From the NCBI RefSeq assembly GCF_003614945.1, contig NZ_QYCZ01000001.1, positions 1 through 64,000 on the forward strand: a stretch of 64,000 bases of DNA, in the 5' to 3' direction. The DNA comes from Bergeyella cardium (GTDB lineage Bacteria > Bacteroidota > Bacteroidia > Flavobacteriales > Weeksellaceae). Every line of letters begins with the position of its first letter. Within the stretch, counting starts at the first letter, position 1. Shown here piece after piece: positions 16,411 to 25,950 of the stretch. The position numbers and the translations under genes are program-made. The notes under the pieces were generated by a model. That model searched no databases, was not told the DNA's origin, and was given only the letters and a program-made list of their open reading frames with translations.

Positions 16411-18546
16411 ATGAATATTATAAAGAAACTGAGATTAAACAAACTCCTCTTATTCTTACCTCTTACTACTCTTATTTTCTGCTTTAACTCACCTAAAAAT
16501 GACGATGATAAAATGCGAACCATTATGGTGAGTGTAATGAACACCCTGCAATACTGGCATTATAGCCCCAAACCAATTAATGACGCTTACTCCCGAGAAG
16601 TCTATAATAAATACCTTGAAATGATAGACCCAGGGAAAAGATTCTTTATGAAAGAGGATATTAGTGAGTTTAACCAACATAAAGATAAGCTGGATGACTA
16701 CTTCAAAACGGGAAATCTGGCGTTCTATAAACTCAGTACCGATAGGCTCTATCAGCGAGTAGATGAGGTGGATAAAATAACCCAAGAAATTCTCAAAAAT
16801 CCTATTAATCTCAATGAAAACGATGTATATATATTAGATTCCAAGAAGAAAAACTACCCTGCCAACAAGCAGGAACTCTATAACGAATGGAAGAAATACA
16901 TCAAGTTTAATATCCTCCAAGAAATGGAAACCCTCACTGCCAAAGAGGAAGCCCAGCAAAAGAAGAAAGATTCCGTGATTGCCAACAAACTCTTGGATAC
17001 CATCAATGTGAAAAAACTCTCACCACAAGAGAAACTCACAAAAGCCACAGATGAAGTGAAAGACTACATCTCCCAATACTTTATCAGGTTTAAGAAAAGA
17101 AAGAGAATGAACTGGTTTACGGTCTATATGAATGCTCATACAGAGGTATTTGACCCGCATACAAGCTACTTCTCCCCTACCAATAAAGAAGATTTTGATG
17201 CCTCTTTCAAGGGAGAAATTATCGGTATTGGCGCTATTATTCAAGAGAAAAAAGGCAACCTCTTCCTCGGAGAGCTTACCATAGGCGCCCCTGCGTGGAA
17301 GTCTAAACAGCTGACCGCAGGAGACAAAATCCTGAAAGTAAAATCTAAACCCTCTGCCGAAGCAGTAAATGTCTCTGGAATGCTCGTAGATGAAGCCGTA
17401 AGACTCATCCGTGGAGAGCTGGGAACAAAAGTAACCCTCACCGTAGAGAAGAAAGACAAATCCATAAAAGAAGTAACCCTCATCAGAGAAAAAGTATCGA
17501 TAGAAGACACCTTTGCAAGAAGCATCATCGTCAATGCACCCAATGGTAAGAAATACGGGCTCATCAACCTACCGAGTTTTAACGCAGATTTTGAAAACAA
17601 AAAAGGAAGAAATGCCTCTGATGACATTAAAGCAGAGATTTTAAAACTCAAAAAGCAGAACATAGAAGGCATCATCCTTGACCTTAGAAACAACGGCGGA
17701 GGCTCCCTCACCGAGGTGGGCGATATTATGGGGCTGTTTATGAAGTCTGGCGCTTTTGTACAGGTAAAAGATGGAGAAGGCAAAACCGAAACCTATAAAA
17801 GCAAGTCCATAGACCCTATCTGGACGGGTGACCTCATCATTATGCAAAATGAATTCTCAGCATCTGCATCTGAGATTCTTGCAGGACAAATGCAGGACTA
17901 TGGCAGAGCCATCATCTTAGGCTCCCCACAATCCTTCGGAAAAGGTACAGTACAAACCTTCGTAGATCTCAACAGATTCCTAAACTCCTCTGATGATTTC
18001 GGTTCATTAAAACTCACCATACAGAAATTCTACCGCGTAACGGGGGAATCCACCCAAAGAAAAGGCATAGAGGCTGATATTAAAATGAAAGACTTCTTCA
18101 GCTACGCAGAAATCGGTGAGCGGTTTGATGACTATGCCCTCGCTTGGGACAAAATCTCCCCAACCCCTTTCAAGAAAGTGAATGAAATAGACCTAGAAAC
18201 GCTCTCAAAAGCAAGCTCTAAAAGAATAGATGCCAATAAAACCTATCAGCTTCTGATGGAATCCTCCAAATGGAAAGAGGCGATGGATAAAGAAGAGAGC
18301 ATTACGCTCAATCAAAAGAAATTTGATCAGCTGATGAAAACCCGAAAAGCTCAAATAGAGAAGTTCAATAGTTTGGATAAATTCAGAAACGGCCTCACCT
18401 TCTCCATCTTCCCCGAAGAAATAGAGCGAGAGAAAAAAGACGAGGCCTTTAAGAAAAAGACCGAAAACTGGATTAAAAACCTGCAAAAAGACCTCTTCGT
18501 AGAAGAAGCCATACACATCATCACCGATATGCAGAAAGCCAAATAA
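16411..18546 (+). CDS. prc: Tail-specific (C-terminal processing) protease, S41 family
   Basis: A periplasmic serine protease that trims or degrades envelope proteins from their C-termini. The 711-residue protein starts with a signal or anchor helix (about residues 9-26). It has the long Prc-type N-terminal helical domain, a PDZ domain (about 265-350, starting GEIIGIGAIIQEK), and the S41 catalytic core. The Ser/Lys dyad lies near Ser485 in NEFSASASEILAG and Lys511 in SFGKGTVQ. The C-terminal DUF3340-like helical region (about 580-711) matches E. coli Prc. It is monocistronic, with a clear promoter and terminator. Confidence 0.93.
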   Translation: MNIIKKLRLNKLLLFLPLTTLIFCFNSPKNDDDKMRTIMVSVMNTLQYWHYSPKPINDAYSREVYNKYLEMIDPGKRFFMKEDISEFNQHKDKLDDYFKTGNLAFYKLSTDRLYQRVDEVDKITQEILKNPINLNENDVYILDSKKKNYPANKQELYNEWKKYIKFNILQEMETLTAKEEAQQKKKDSVIANKLLDTINVKKLSPQEKLTKATDEVKDYISQYFIRFKKRKRMNWFTVYMNAHTEVFDPHTSYFSPTNKEDFDASFKGEIIGIGAIIQEKKGNLFLGELTIGAPAWKSKQLTAGDKILKVKSKPSAEAVNVSGMLVDEAVRLIRGELGTKVTLTVEKKDKSIKEVTLIREKVSIEDTFARSIIVNAPNGKKYGLINLPSFNADFENKKGRNASDDIKAEILKLKKQNIEGIILDLRNNGGGSLTEVGDIMGLFMKSGAFVQVKDGEGKTETYKSKSIDPIWTGDLIIMQNEFSASASEILAGQMQDYGRAIILGSPQSFGKGTVQTFVDLNRFLNSSDDFGSLKLTIQKFYRVTGESTQRKGIEADIKMKDFFSYAEIGERFDDYALAWDKISPTPFKKVNEIDLETLSKASSKRIDANKTYQLLMESSKWKEAMDKEESITLNQKKFDQLMKTRKAQIEKFNSLDKFRNGLTFSIFPEEIEREKKDEAFKKKTENWIKNLQKDLFVEEAIHIITDMQKAK

Positions 18547-18550
18547 ACTC

Positions 18551-18583
18551 AAAGCCACTTTCCTAATAAGTGGCTTTTTTATT
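18551..18583 (+). terminator. Intrinsic terminator of prc
   Basis: A perfect ten-base stem (AAAGCCACTT/AAGTGGCTTT) with a seven-base loop and a T-run, five bases past the stop. Confidence 0.9.
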
Positions 18584-18833
18584 TTAATATAGCTTCCATT
18601 TCCCTTAAAAAACACCTCTCTTTAAGTAGAATTAAGGTTAAAGGATTTCCTCTCTCCGTTTTTAGAAAATGATGGGAGGCTTTACAAGGTTTTGGAGCTT
18701 TCAGGCGAGCTGAAAGCTTCCCGACATAAAGGTTAGCGCTTTCACACGAATTATTCGCAATAAAACAATGAAAACATTACATTTTTAATAATTTAACACT
18801 GCCCAAAAAGCCTTATTTCCCCCAAAAAAGCAA

Positions 18834-18867
18834 TAAAAAAGCGGGTTAATGAATATTAACCCGCTTT
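18834..18867 (-). terminator. Intrinsic terminator of the secreted subtilase
   Basis: A 13-base stem (AAAGCGGGTTAAT/ATTAACCCGCTTT) around a GAAT loop, with a T-run on the minus strand. Confidence 0.9.
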
Positions 18868-18895
18868 CAAATGATTAAGCTATGAAAAACTTACC

Positions 18896-21800
18896 TTACT
18901 GAACGATGAGCTTAGCCGTTTGCTTCTCGCCTTTGTTATTGGTGAGGTGCAATAGATATACTCCTTTCGGATACTGAGTAAGGTCGAGATCAGCCCTACT
19001 GCCGCTATAATCCTTCTTGAAGAGTAGCTTACCTGAAAGGTCATAAACCTGTGCTTGAACTGAAGAAGTTCCACTACCAAGCTCGATAGTAAATCTACCA
19101 TCAGATGGGTTTGGATAGATTTTCAGACCACCTTTCACTACCTCTGAAGCAGAAAGGTTATCTACAACAATCGTTACACTTGCCTTATCAGACTTCTTAC
19201 CATCAGAGTACACAGCGTATACATCGTAGGTATAAGTACCAGTCTGTGTAAGATTATCTGTGTGTTTCAATGTGTTATAGTCATTGATATCGGTGAGCTT
19301 CACATTGTTTCTCACAATCTCATACTTCTCAAGTTTAGGAAGGTCTGTAGCTCCAAACTCTACTGGCACTTGCTCTCGTGCTTCTGCTTTGTATGGATCT
19401 TCAAAATCACCAGATTTCAGAATCTTAGTACCTTCTCTTACTACTTGCTTCAAGTCAACAGATGCTTCATCAGATGGTTTTGCAGCTACTGTCTTATCAG
19501 AGCTTACATTATCTTTATATCCTATTTGGATATCATCTAATGCAAGGAGAAGAGCGTCATCATCTTTTGTAGTTCTGTGGTGGAACACTACGAAGAAGTC
19601 ATCCTTAGAGTGTTCTTTGATATCAACTTCTCTTTCAACAAATGTACCTTTAGTTTTTTCAGTTCCATCAAACTTGTAAACAATTTCACCTGTTGCTTTG
19701 ATTTCATCTATCGTTGGTGCTTTACCAGAAGCTGGTGCTTTCACTACATACACATCATATCTTTCTACATAGTCGTGTTTCACAAAATATTTAAGCACTT
19801 CTGCTCCTCCTTTTATTTTAGGAGTTACGATCCAGTCATCTACATCCATACTTCTGAAGTACCAACCATAATTGAGTAGTCCATAATTTCCACTTGCTTT
19901 ATTAAAAGCAGAAATCATCCAGCTCATTTTATCTGCATTATTGTCATAGACTGTCATCTCGGTAGGTATTTTTCCGGATTCAAATCCTTCGGTATAGGAA
20001 GGGTTCATATTAGGTCTTACCCACTTGAGATTTACCTTGTTATTCTCTTGAGTAGCTGAAAGATCTTTCACGGAATTATGTACTCCTGCTACTTTTATAT
20101 CTACCTCAGCAGTGGTTTCGTTTTGTGGAGAAGTTGCTTTTAGGGAAACTTTATAGTCTCCGGATTTATTAAACTTAACTACTGGGTTATTAGATGTAGA
20201 AGTAGTACCACTTACAAATTCTGTATTATCACTTGGCGTTACCGTCCATTCAAATGATGTAGGAAGCGGATCACCAGTAGATTTATTAGTAAATGCTACC
20301 GTTTCAGTTTCAAAGATTGAATTTCCTGAAGTGATAAATTTAGCTTGAGATGGAGTATTCTTAACAGTGATAAAGTCTTTTTTCTCCTTAACATCATTAC
20401 CTGAAGAATTCGTTGCCTTCAATGTTACTGAATACTGTTTCTCTTCTGTAAATCTTACTTTCGGATCTTTAGATGTGCTTGTTGTACCGTCTTTATACTC
20501 TACTGTATTCGGGCTGAATGACCATTCATAAGTCGCTGGCTGAGTAGAGGCAGTTGTTGTATTATTATTAAGCTGAACTGTCTCATAAGAATTAACTCTT
20601 GGTTTAGCCACTGTAAAGTCTGCTGATGGTTTCCCTTCTGCAAATCTTACCAATACATCATCTACTGCTACAGCATAAGAGGCCTTATCGGCGTCCATCT
20701 TATTGTGGAAGCCTAAATAAATGACGCCATCTTTTGTAGGAGTAAATTCTCTATTTACTTTATTATAACTTGGAGCAAGGGTTAATTTATCTCCTAACTT
20801 ATTGGTCATTGCTGATACTTCCGGGCTATCACCATAGAAGAATTCAAGATTTTCTTCATCATTCTGGAATCTACCTGCGTAGAGCTCCAGCATATAGAGC
20901 TTACCTGCTTTCACCTTGATAGGGTTGGAGAATAACCAGTCGTCTGTACCTTTTGTTCTATTAGGGAAGTTCACCGCAAAGCTCTTTCCTGTATTTGCTA
21001 AGTCTGCATCTGTATACTTCATCCAGGTTCTTCCTTTTCCATCTACATCTTTCACAGTCCAACCGATTTTCTCTAAACTCTCTTCTTCGAAACCAACGGC
21101 GTGTTTATCCCCATCTTCTAATACAGAGGCTACTATACCGTATGCACTTGTAGAAGCGGTGTTGTTCATTGCTACCTCATCTCCTGCTAATTCTACTTCT
21201 ACCTCTATATTGTAATTCACAAAAGATTTGGATAAATCTACATTAAACGACTTGCTAAGCGTCTTTCCTTGTGCTACTTCTTCTAATGCTACTTCTCCTG
21301 TATGCTCTACGGCATTACCATTGTCTACATTTACGAGTTTGTATTTAAGTTTAGCTCCTGTTGCAGATGCACTTCCTAAGTTCTCTACCTCTACCGTTAC
21401 TGGCGTTTGGTTTGTATACTCCTTAGCTGGTGGTAAGGATACGGATTTTAATGCCAAGTCTTTTGATACACCATTGTTAATTCCCGTTGCAATAAGAGAG
21501 AAGTCTTGAGAAGCTGCAGGAACTAATTTACCCTGGTCATCGTTCTTTTTCAGGTCACCCTTATGGCTTACGGTGATGGTATATTCCTTGCCTGCTACCG
21601 GGTTTTCTATCACTACCTGCTCTACATTGTCTTTGGTATTATCGCCTTTGGTAGCAGCGTTCGCTGGATTATTTACATCTAATTTCCAAGGGAAGAAAGT
21701 GGTTGCTCCATCGGATACTCGTAAATCCAAGTCATTTACCAATACGGATTCTCTGTTGTTAAGCGTAGCATCTGGAAGTTTTTCTACTACGGCATCATCC

Positions 21801-23272
21801 CAAACAATGGTTACAACTAATGGTGCACTTCCTGTTGCCGTGAGTTTTAGGGTATAAGTGCCATTATTATTTAAGGTAACCTCTTCTACTTTTGAGTATT
21901 TATCTTTGGTGGATAATACTTCTGCAGCTTTAAAGGCATTGAGAAGTCCCCAACCGAATTGATAATCTGGACCAGGATGCTCACCTGCCTCGTTCGCTGT
22001 ATGAATTGCCAATGCTTTTAGAGTGGCAGATTTCATAAACGAACGGTACAATTTATTATGATGCTCTTGTAATAAGGCAAGAGAGCCCGTTACATTTGGA
22101 GACGCCATTGAGGTACCGCTCAAAGAGGTATATTGGTCATCACCTGTTGATGTTGTAGAATATACACCTACACCTATACCTGCTAAATCTGGCTTGATAC
22201 GACCATCATCGGTAGGACCGAAAGCTGAGAAACTCGCTGCTTTTACATCACTTGGCTGTTTGTAGCCACCTGGGATTTTATGAGCCGCTGCGATAATAAG
22301 CCCATTCTTACCCGTTGCTCCGTGGTTAATACAATCAAAACCATTGGCTCCCCCATTCTTTTGGCGAACTTTTGTAGATTTTGCCCATACTAATTTACCA
22401 TTCTCTAATTTTCTTACATAGTGTGCTCCACCAGGTTCAGGACCATCTCCTCTTGGGTTACCTGCTGCTTTTACCGCCAAGTAATAAGGAGCATTTTTTG
22501 AGATTAAATCCCATTGAGCATCCGTTTCTCCATAATGTCCATAGCCTACATATTCTGTATCATCATCAGTTCCTAACCAGTGCCAACCTGTAGCTCCTGA
22601 CCAGTTACCATACTCAAAACCTCCTAAATAACCATAAGAGTGATTTGAAAGAAGTGCCCCGTTAGTTGCAGCTGTTGTCATTTCATCCTCATCATCATTC
22701 CAGTCATAGGCGATAAGCTCTGCTTTTGGTGCCATTCCTTTCGCTTTCTTATCTACTCCACTGGCAACCATTGTCCCCGCCACATGGGTAGAGTGGCTAT
22801 TAAGCCGTGTAGAGGTATCACCCATTTTGGCTCTTCCTCCAAATTCCTGGTGGGTAAGCCTTACAGCTCCTCCATCCCACTCACGGAGAACAATACCTTC
22901 TCCTTGAAGTTCCAATCCTGGGCTCGTCTGAAGCCTTGTAACTCCCGTACCTTCTGCTGCTCCAGCATTGCTCGTTACATAGTACAAAGGGAAGCCCTTA
23001 GCGTTAAAACCTTGCAACTGGTAAAACTTACCTCCAAACTCGGTGGTGAACGGAATGTTCATCTCCTTTGCTCTGGACTCCAGCTGCGCTCTGCTTAGCG
23101 TTCCTTTGCGGAATTGCTTGCCTAATAAATTCAATCCTTTTAGGTTCGTCTTGCTTTGAAGAACCTTTACCTCTTGGGCATTCTGTGCAAACACTGCCGT
23201 AGCAAATAAGTAACATAATGCTACTGGCAATTTTCGGGTAAATGACCCGAACTCTAATGTAGACTTTCTCAT
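18896..23272 (-). CDS. Secreted S8 subtilisin-like protease with T9SS sorting domain
   Basis: A 1458-residue secreted or surface-bound serine protease. A signal peptide (1-30, ending AVFAQ) precedes a pro-region. The subtilase domain follows, with Asp133 (REWDGGAV), His160 (NSHSTHVAGT), oxyanion Asn272 (KAAGNPRG) and Ser388 (SGTSMASPN). After it come a jelly-roll/CARDB-like region, a choice-of-anchor/MAM-like segment (GFEEESLEKIGWTV), two PKD-type Ig repeats (YEWSFSP and FEWTVTP), a second MAM-like segment (GFESGKIPTEM), an FnIII-like stretch, and a type A T9SS sorting domain from KIYPNPSDG to the end. The ATG at 23272 is chosen for the signal peptide; the frame extends 13 codons further. It is probably a nutrient-gaining or virulence protease. 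Confidence 0.93.
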   Translation of the reverse strand: MRKSTLEFGSFTRKLPVALCYLFATAVFAQNAQEVKVLQSKTNLKGLNLLGKQFRKGTLSRAQLESRAKEMNIPFTTEFGGKFYQLQGFNAKGFPLYYVTSNAGAAEGTGVTRLQTSPGLELQGEGIVLREWDGGAVRLTHQEFGGRAKMGDTSTRLNSHSTHVAGTMVASGVDKKAKGMAPKAELIAYDWNDDEDEMTTAATNGALLSNHSYGYLGGFEYGNWSGATGWHWLGTDDDTEYVGYGHYGETDAQWDLISKNAPYYLAVKAAGNPRGDGPEPGGAHYVRKLENGKLVWAKSTKVRQKNGGANGFDCINHGATGKNGLIIAAAHKIPGGYKQPSDVKAASFSAFGPTDDGRIKPDLAGIGVGVYSTTSTGDDQYTSLSGTSMASPNVTGSLALLQEHHNKLYRSFMKSATLKALAIHTANEAGEHPGPDYQFGWGLLNAFKAAEVLSTKDKYSKVEEVTLNNNGTYTLKLTATGSAPLVVTIVWDDAVVEKLPDATLNNRESVLVNDLDLRVSDGATTFFPWKLDVNNPANAATKGDNTKDNVEQVVIENPVAGKEYTITVSHKGDLKKNDDQGKLVPAASQDFSLIATGINNGVSKDLALKSVSLPPAKEYTNQTPVTVEVENLGSASATGAKLKYKLVNVDNGNAVEHTGEVALEEVAQGKTLSKSFNVDLSKSFVNYNIEVEVELAGDEVAMNNTASTSAYGIVASVLEDGDKHAVGFEEESLEKIGWTVKDVDGKGRTWMKYTDADLANTGKSFAVNFPNRTKGTDDWLFSNPIKVKAGKLYMLELYAGRFQNDEENLEFFYGDSPEVSAMTNKLGDKLTLAPSYNKVNREFTPTKDGVIYLGFHNKMDADKASYAVAVDDVLVRFAEGKPSADFTVAKPRVNSYETVQLNNNTTTASTQPATYEWSFSPNTVEYKDGTTSTSKDPKVRFTEEKQYSVTLKATNSSGNDVKEKKDFITVKNTPSQAKFITSGNSIFETETVAFTNKSTGDPLPTSFEWTVTPSDNTEFVSGTTSTSNNPVVKFNKSGDYKVSLKATSPQNETTAEVDIKVAGVHNSVKDLSATQENNKVNLKWVRPNMNPSYTEGFESGKIPTEMTVYDNNADKMSWMISAFNKASGNYGLLNYGWYFRSMDVDDWIVTPKIKGGAEVLKYFVKHDYVERYDVYVVKAPASGKAPTIDEIKATGEIVYKFDGTEKTKGTFVEREVDIKEHSKDDFFVVFHHRTTKDDDALLLALDDIQIGYKDNVSSDKTVAAKPSDEASVDLKQVVREGTKILKSGDFEDPYKAEAREQVPVEFGATDLPKLEKYEIVRNNVKLTDINDYNTLKHTDNLTQTGTYTYDVYAVYSDGKKSDKASVTIVVDNLSASEVVKGGLKIYPNPSDGRFTIELGSGTSSVQAQVYDLSGKLLFKKDYSGSRADLDLTQYPKGVYLLHLTNNKGEKQTAKLIVQ

Positions 23273-23848
23273 TATTAATTCATTTAAAATTAACTGGACA
23301 ATACTACACAATATTTTTAATACTACAAAATTTTATTTATTTTAATAAATTTTTAATATTAAAAAACATAAAATAATTATTATTTTATTATATATTAGCA
23401 ATATTTACAATATTAGCATATATACAAAAAGCAATAATAAATATTCTCAATCTTATGCTACATTCTATGAAAAACATAATAATTTATTATTTAAACCTAT
23501 ATTAAATTATTACATCACTAACAAAAACCACATTTACTTTATCATTATATTCTGAAAATACAATAAAATAATTGATGAAAAATTTATTTAAGATTTTTAG
23601 TTAAAATACCCTATTTTTAGTTAAATTTAAGTGTTTAGAGCTCCCAAAATCTCACACAAGTTTCCCATTTTCGTCATTTAGAAAGAAAAATTAATCAACA
23701 GTTTCAAAAAACAAACTGCTTTTTGAAAGAAAATTTTAGATTTTATACTGAACTTTTATACTTTTTATTGAAGAACAATCACCCATCAATACCACTTATA
23801 GATATTAGTAAAAAAATATGTATGTTTGACCACATAAAACATCACACA
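23273..23848. other. Long AT-rich intergenic region, no gene seen
   Basis: A 576-base, very AT-rich gap between the leftward protease and the rightward thioesterase. The reading frame of the thioesterase stays open into it, but that part is atypical and contains a consensus promoter, so it is treated as untranslated. No RNA gene or repeat array was recognised. Confidence 0.5.
23821..23828 (+). promoter_or_regulatory. -7 promoter box of the thioesterase gene
   Basis: Exact TAnnTTTG (TATGTTTG). It lies 20 bases before the chosen start at 23849 and inside the open frame, which argues against a longer protein. Confidence 0.55.
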
Positions 23849-24376
23849 ATGGCAACCTACTACCATAAATTTGAGGTGAGATGGAGCGATATAGATGCCA
23901 ACCGATGCCTCGCAAACGCTGCCTATGCAGATTACTGTACGCAGACCCGTATGGGCTTTATGAACAAGCACAAAATGGGGCTTTCACAGCTGAACCGATG
24001 GGGCATCGCGCCTGTTATCCTCCACGAAGAGGTGTTTTTCTTTCAAGAGATTTATGCCGACCAGGAGGTCTATGTCTCCCTCGAGCTGGCAGGGCTTTCC
24101 GAAGATGCGGGCATCTATAAATTCATCCACAGATTCTATCTCGCCGATGGCTCCCACTGCGCTACCGTTGCCGTACTCGGTGTTTGGATAGATTCTATGA
24201 TTAGGAAGATGACCTCCCCGCCAAACGATGTGCTCGCTGCCTTTTCTGACTACAAAACCCAAAGCACCAAACTCCTCTCTCGGGAGACGCTTAAAAACAT
24301 TGACACACGTCCAGAGAATATAGACCCCTCTGCCTTCCTACCCAAGAAATGGACGAAGATTCAGCTGCGCTCTTAG
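23849..24376 (+). CDS. Hotdog-fold acyl-CoA thioesterase (4HBT family)
   Basis: A 175-residue protein that would hydrolyse an acyl-CoA or acyl-ACP thioester. The N-terminus FEVRWSDIDANRCLANAAYADYC is the 4-hydroxybenzoyl-CoA-thioesterase signature, with Asp in WSDID and a Asn/Tyr pair. EVFFFQEIYADQEVYV and GIYKFIHRFYLADG supply the hotdog strands. The start at 23849 follows a consensus promoter. A longer frame of 42 codons upstream is not conserved-looking. G+C is higher than in the flanking gap. The substrate is unknown. Confidence 0.88.
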   Translation: MATYYHKFEVRWSDIDANRCLANAAYADYCTQTRMGFMNKHKMGLSQLNRWGIAPVILHEEVFFFQEIYADQEVYVSLELAGLSEDAGIYKFIHRFYLADGSHCATVAVLGVWIDSMIRKMTSPPNDVLAAFSDYKTQSTKLLSRETLKNIDTRPENIDPSAFLPKKWTKIQLRS

Positions 24377-24410
24377 GAGTTAGAGAAGCCTTCTTCTATA
24401 ATAAAACTAT

Positions 24411-24458
24411 CCCCTGCTTTTTATGAAGTAGGGGGCTGTATTTTGATTTTTTTTGGTT
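24411..24458 (+). terminator. Intrinsic terminator of the thioesterase gene
   Basis: A nine-base stem with one G-T pair (CCCCTGCTT/AAGTAGGGG), then a T-rich tail ending in TTTTTTTT. Confidence 0.7.
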
Positions 24459-24522
24459 TATGGGATAAGTAAAAAAAGAAATTCTATCTCCCCTCCTCCA
24501 CAAGCATTAGAGAAAAATTCTG

Positions 24523-24530
24523 TATGTTTG
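24523..24530 (+). promoter_or_regulatory. -7 promoter box of thiL
   Basis: Exact TAnnTTTG (TATGTTTG), 19 bases before the thiL start codon. No riboswitch is visible before this gene. Confidence 0.5.
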
Positions 24531-24549
24531 GCGCCTTAAAACAGAAGAA

Positions 24550-25617
24550 ATGCTCGAAGATAAATCACCACAACTTACCCCCGTTTCCGAGCTCGGAGAG
24601 TTTGGGCTCATTAAGCACCTGACCGAGAGGTTTAGCCTCCAGCAGCCTTCCTCCGTCTTAGGGATAGGCGATGATGCCGCACTGCTCTCGGCAGAAGGCA
24701 GGGAGATCGCTATCACAACCGATATCCTTGCCGAAGGCGTGCACTTTAACCTTGGCTATGCCCCACTGAAGCACTTGGGATACAAAGCGGTAGTTGCCAA
24801 CCTGAGCGATATTGCTGCGATGAATGCCGTGCCTGCACAGATTCTCGTAGGGATTGCGGCATCTAACCGATTCCCCGTAGAGGCTTTCGAGGAGCTATAC
24901 GAAGGAATCGGGCACGCCTGCAAGCATTACGGAGTGGATGTGATAGGAGGCGACACCACGAGTTCTCATTCAGGGTTAGTGATTAGCATTACCGCGATAG
25001 GCTATGGGGAAAAGGAAAGCCTCACCAAGCGAAGCGGTGCCCAACCAAACGATTTGCTCGTACTGACGGGAGACCTCGGTGGGGCGTATATGGGGCTGCA
25101 AGTGCTGGAGCGGGAGCACTCGGTATTCCTCGTAAATCCGAATATGCAACCCGAGATGGAGGGCTATGACTACATCCTCCAAAGGCAACTAAAACCCGAA
25201 GCGAGGACGGATATCCGCGCTAAGCTCCAAGAGCTCGGCATACAGCCCACAGCGATGATTGATGTATCCGATGGGCTCGCCTCTGAAATCCTTCACCTCG
25301 CTGACCAGAGCAAGGTAGGCTTCCGCCTCTACGAGGAGAAAATACCGATGGATGAGCTTACGATAATGACGGCAGATGAGTTTAACCTCAACCCAAGCAT
25401 CGCGGCACTCTCTGGGGGTGAGGATTATGAGCTGCTGATGACGATTGCCCCTTCAGACTACGATAAAATAAAGAACCACCCCGACTTTACGATTATAGGG
25501 CACGCTACGGAAGCCTCCGAAGGCTGCTACCTTGTGCTAAGAGGGAGTAACGAGCTCTCCAAACTCACGGCGCAGGGCTGGGATGCGTTTCTTAATAAAA
25601 AGGGGAAGGAGGATTAA
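24550..25617 (+). CDS. thiL: Thiamine-monophosphate kinase
   Basis: Phosphorylates thiamine monophosphate to the cofactor thiamine pyrophosphate using ATP. The 355-residue protein shows the PurM-like ThiL motifs: GIGDDAALL near residue 37, TTDILAEGVHF, VANLSDIAAMNA, GGDTTSS and, in the C-terminal half, MIDVSDGLASEI and LSGGEDYELL. It has its own promoter and is monocistronic. It is linked by function, though not by position, to the TPP-riboswitch receptor at 62.2 kb. G+C and codon use look richer than the window average. Confidence 0.96.
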   Translation: MLEDKSPQLTPVSELGEFGLIKHLTERFSLQQPSSVLGIGDDAALLSAEGREIAITTDILAEGVHFNLGYAPLKHLGYKAVVANLSDIAAMNAVPAQILVGIAASNRFPVEAFEELYEGIGHACKHYGVDVIGGDTTSSHSGLVISITAIGYGEKESLTKRSGAQPNDLLVLTGDLGGAYMGLQVLEREHSVFLVNPNMQPEMEGYDYILQRQLKPEARTDIRAKLQELGIQPTAMIDVSDGLASEILHLADQSKVGFRLYEEKIPMDELTIMTADEFNLNPSIAALSGGEDYELLMTIAPSDYDKIKNHPDFTIIGHATEASEGCYLVLRGSNELSKLTAQGWDAFLNKKGKED

Positions 25618-25650
25618 AACGAAAGCAAACCCTAGGGGCATTCTCTCGGG

Positions 25651-25824
25651 TTAGTTATTGAGGATATAGTGGGTACTGCGACCTCCTGACTCGGATTTTT
25701 TTAAAACACCCTTTTGGAGCAAATCATTAATATCCCTGAGGGCGGTATCGGGAGTGGTTTTGGTAATTTTAGCGTACTTGGAGGTGGTAAGGTTTCCCAC
25801 TGATGAATATAAAGCGCCATTGTT
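25651..25824 (-). pseudogene. Fic-family protein, C-terminal relic
   Basis: On the minus strand, an open stretch of about 57 codons reads GALYSSVGNLTTSKYAKI, then TKTTPDTALRDINDLLQKGV and SGGRSTHYILNN before TAA at 25651. This is the winged-helix tail of Fic proteins with a DUF4172-type architecture (TSSKYAK..., TALRDI..L...G, GGRST.Y). The catalytic HPFxxGNGR domain is absent, and the frame is closed by a stop just upstream, so only the 3' end of the gene remains. Confidence 0.7.
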
Positions 25825-25885
25825 TCAATTTTGCGGTAAATATACGGCTTATTCTCCGCAAAACCTTCGGAGAATAGACCCAAGA

Positions 25886-25917
25886 CAAATCCCGAAAACC
25901 TCGTTTTTCGGGATTTG
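25886..25917 (-). terminator. Strong hairpin after the T9SS HmuY-like gene
   Basis: A perfect 13-base stem (CAAATCCCGAAAA/TTTTCGGGATTTG) with a six-base loop, 34 bases past the stop at 25951. A T-run is lacking on either strand, so termination is inferred from position. Confidence 0.55.
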
Positions 25918-25950
25918 CACGATATGAAAAAATTTAAACTAGAAAAGTTC

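Larger units (their letters stand above)
18547..18895. other. Intergenic region between convergent proteases
   Basis: A 349-base gap holding two terminators (18551-18583 and 18834-18867) and, between them, an unexplained stem-loop at 18696-18718 (AGCTTTCAG/CTGAAAGCT, five-base loop) without a T-run. No reading frame or consensus promoter is seen. Confidence 0.5.

Noticed and set aside
25701-25883. A 60-codon minus-strand frame over the Fic relic
   Set aside because: It is another frame of the same bases; the Fic-tail motifs appear only in the frame ending at 25651.
25886-25917. Ends of an insertion sequence
   Set aside because: The inverted arms are only six bases apart with no transposase nearby; a hairpin after a gene is the simpler reading.
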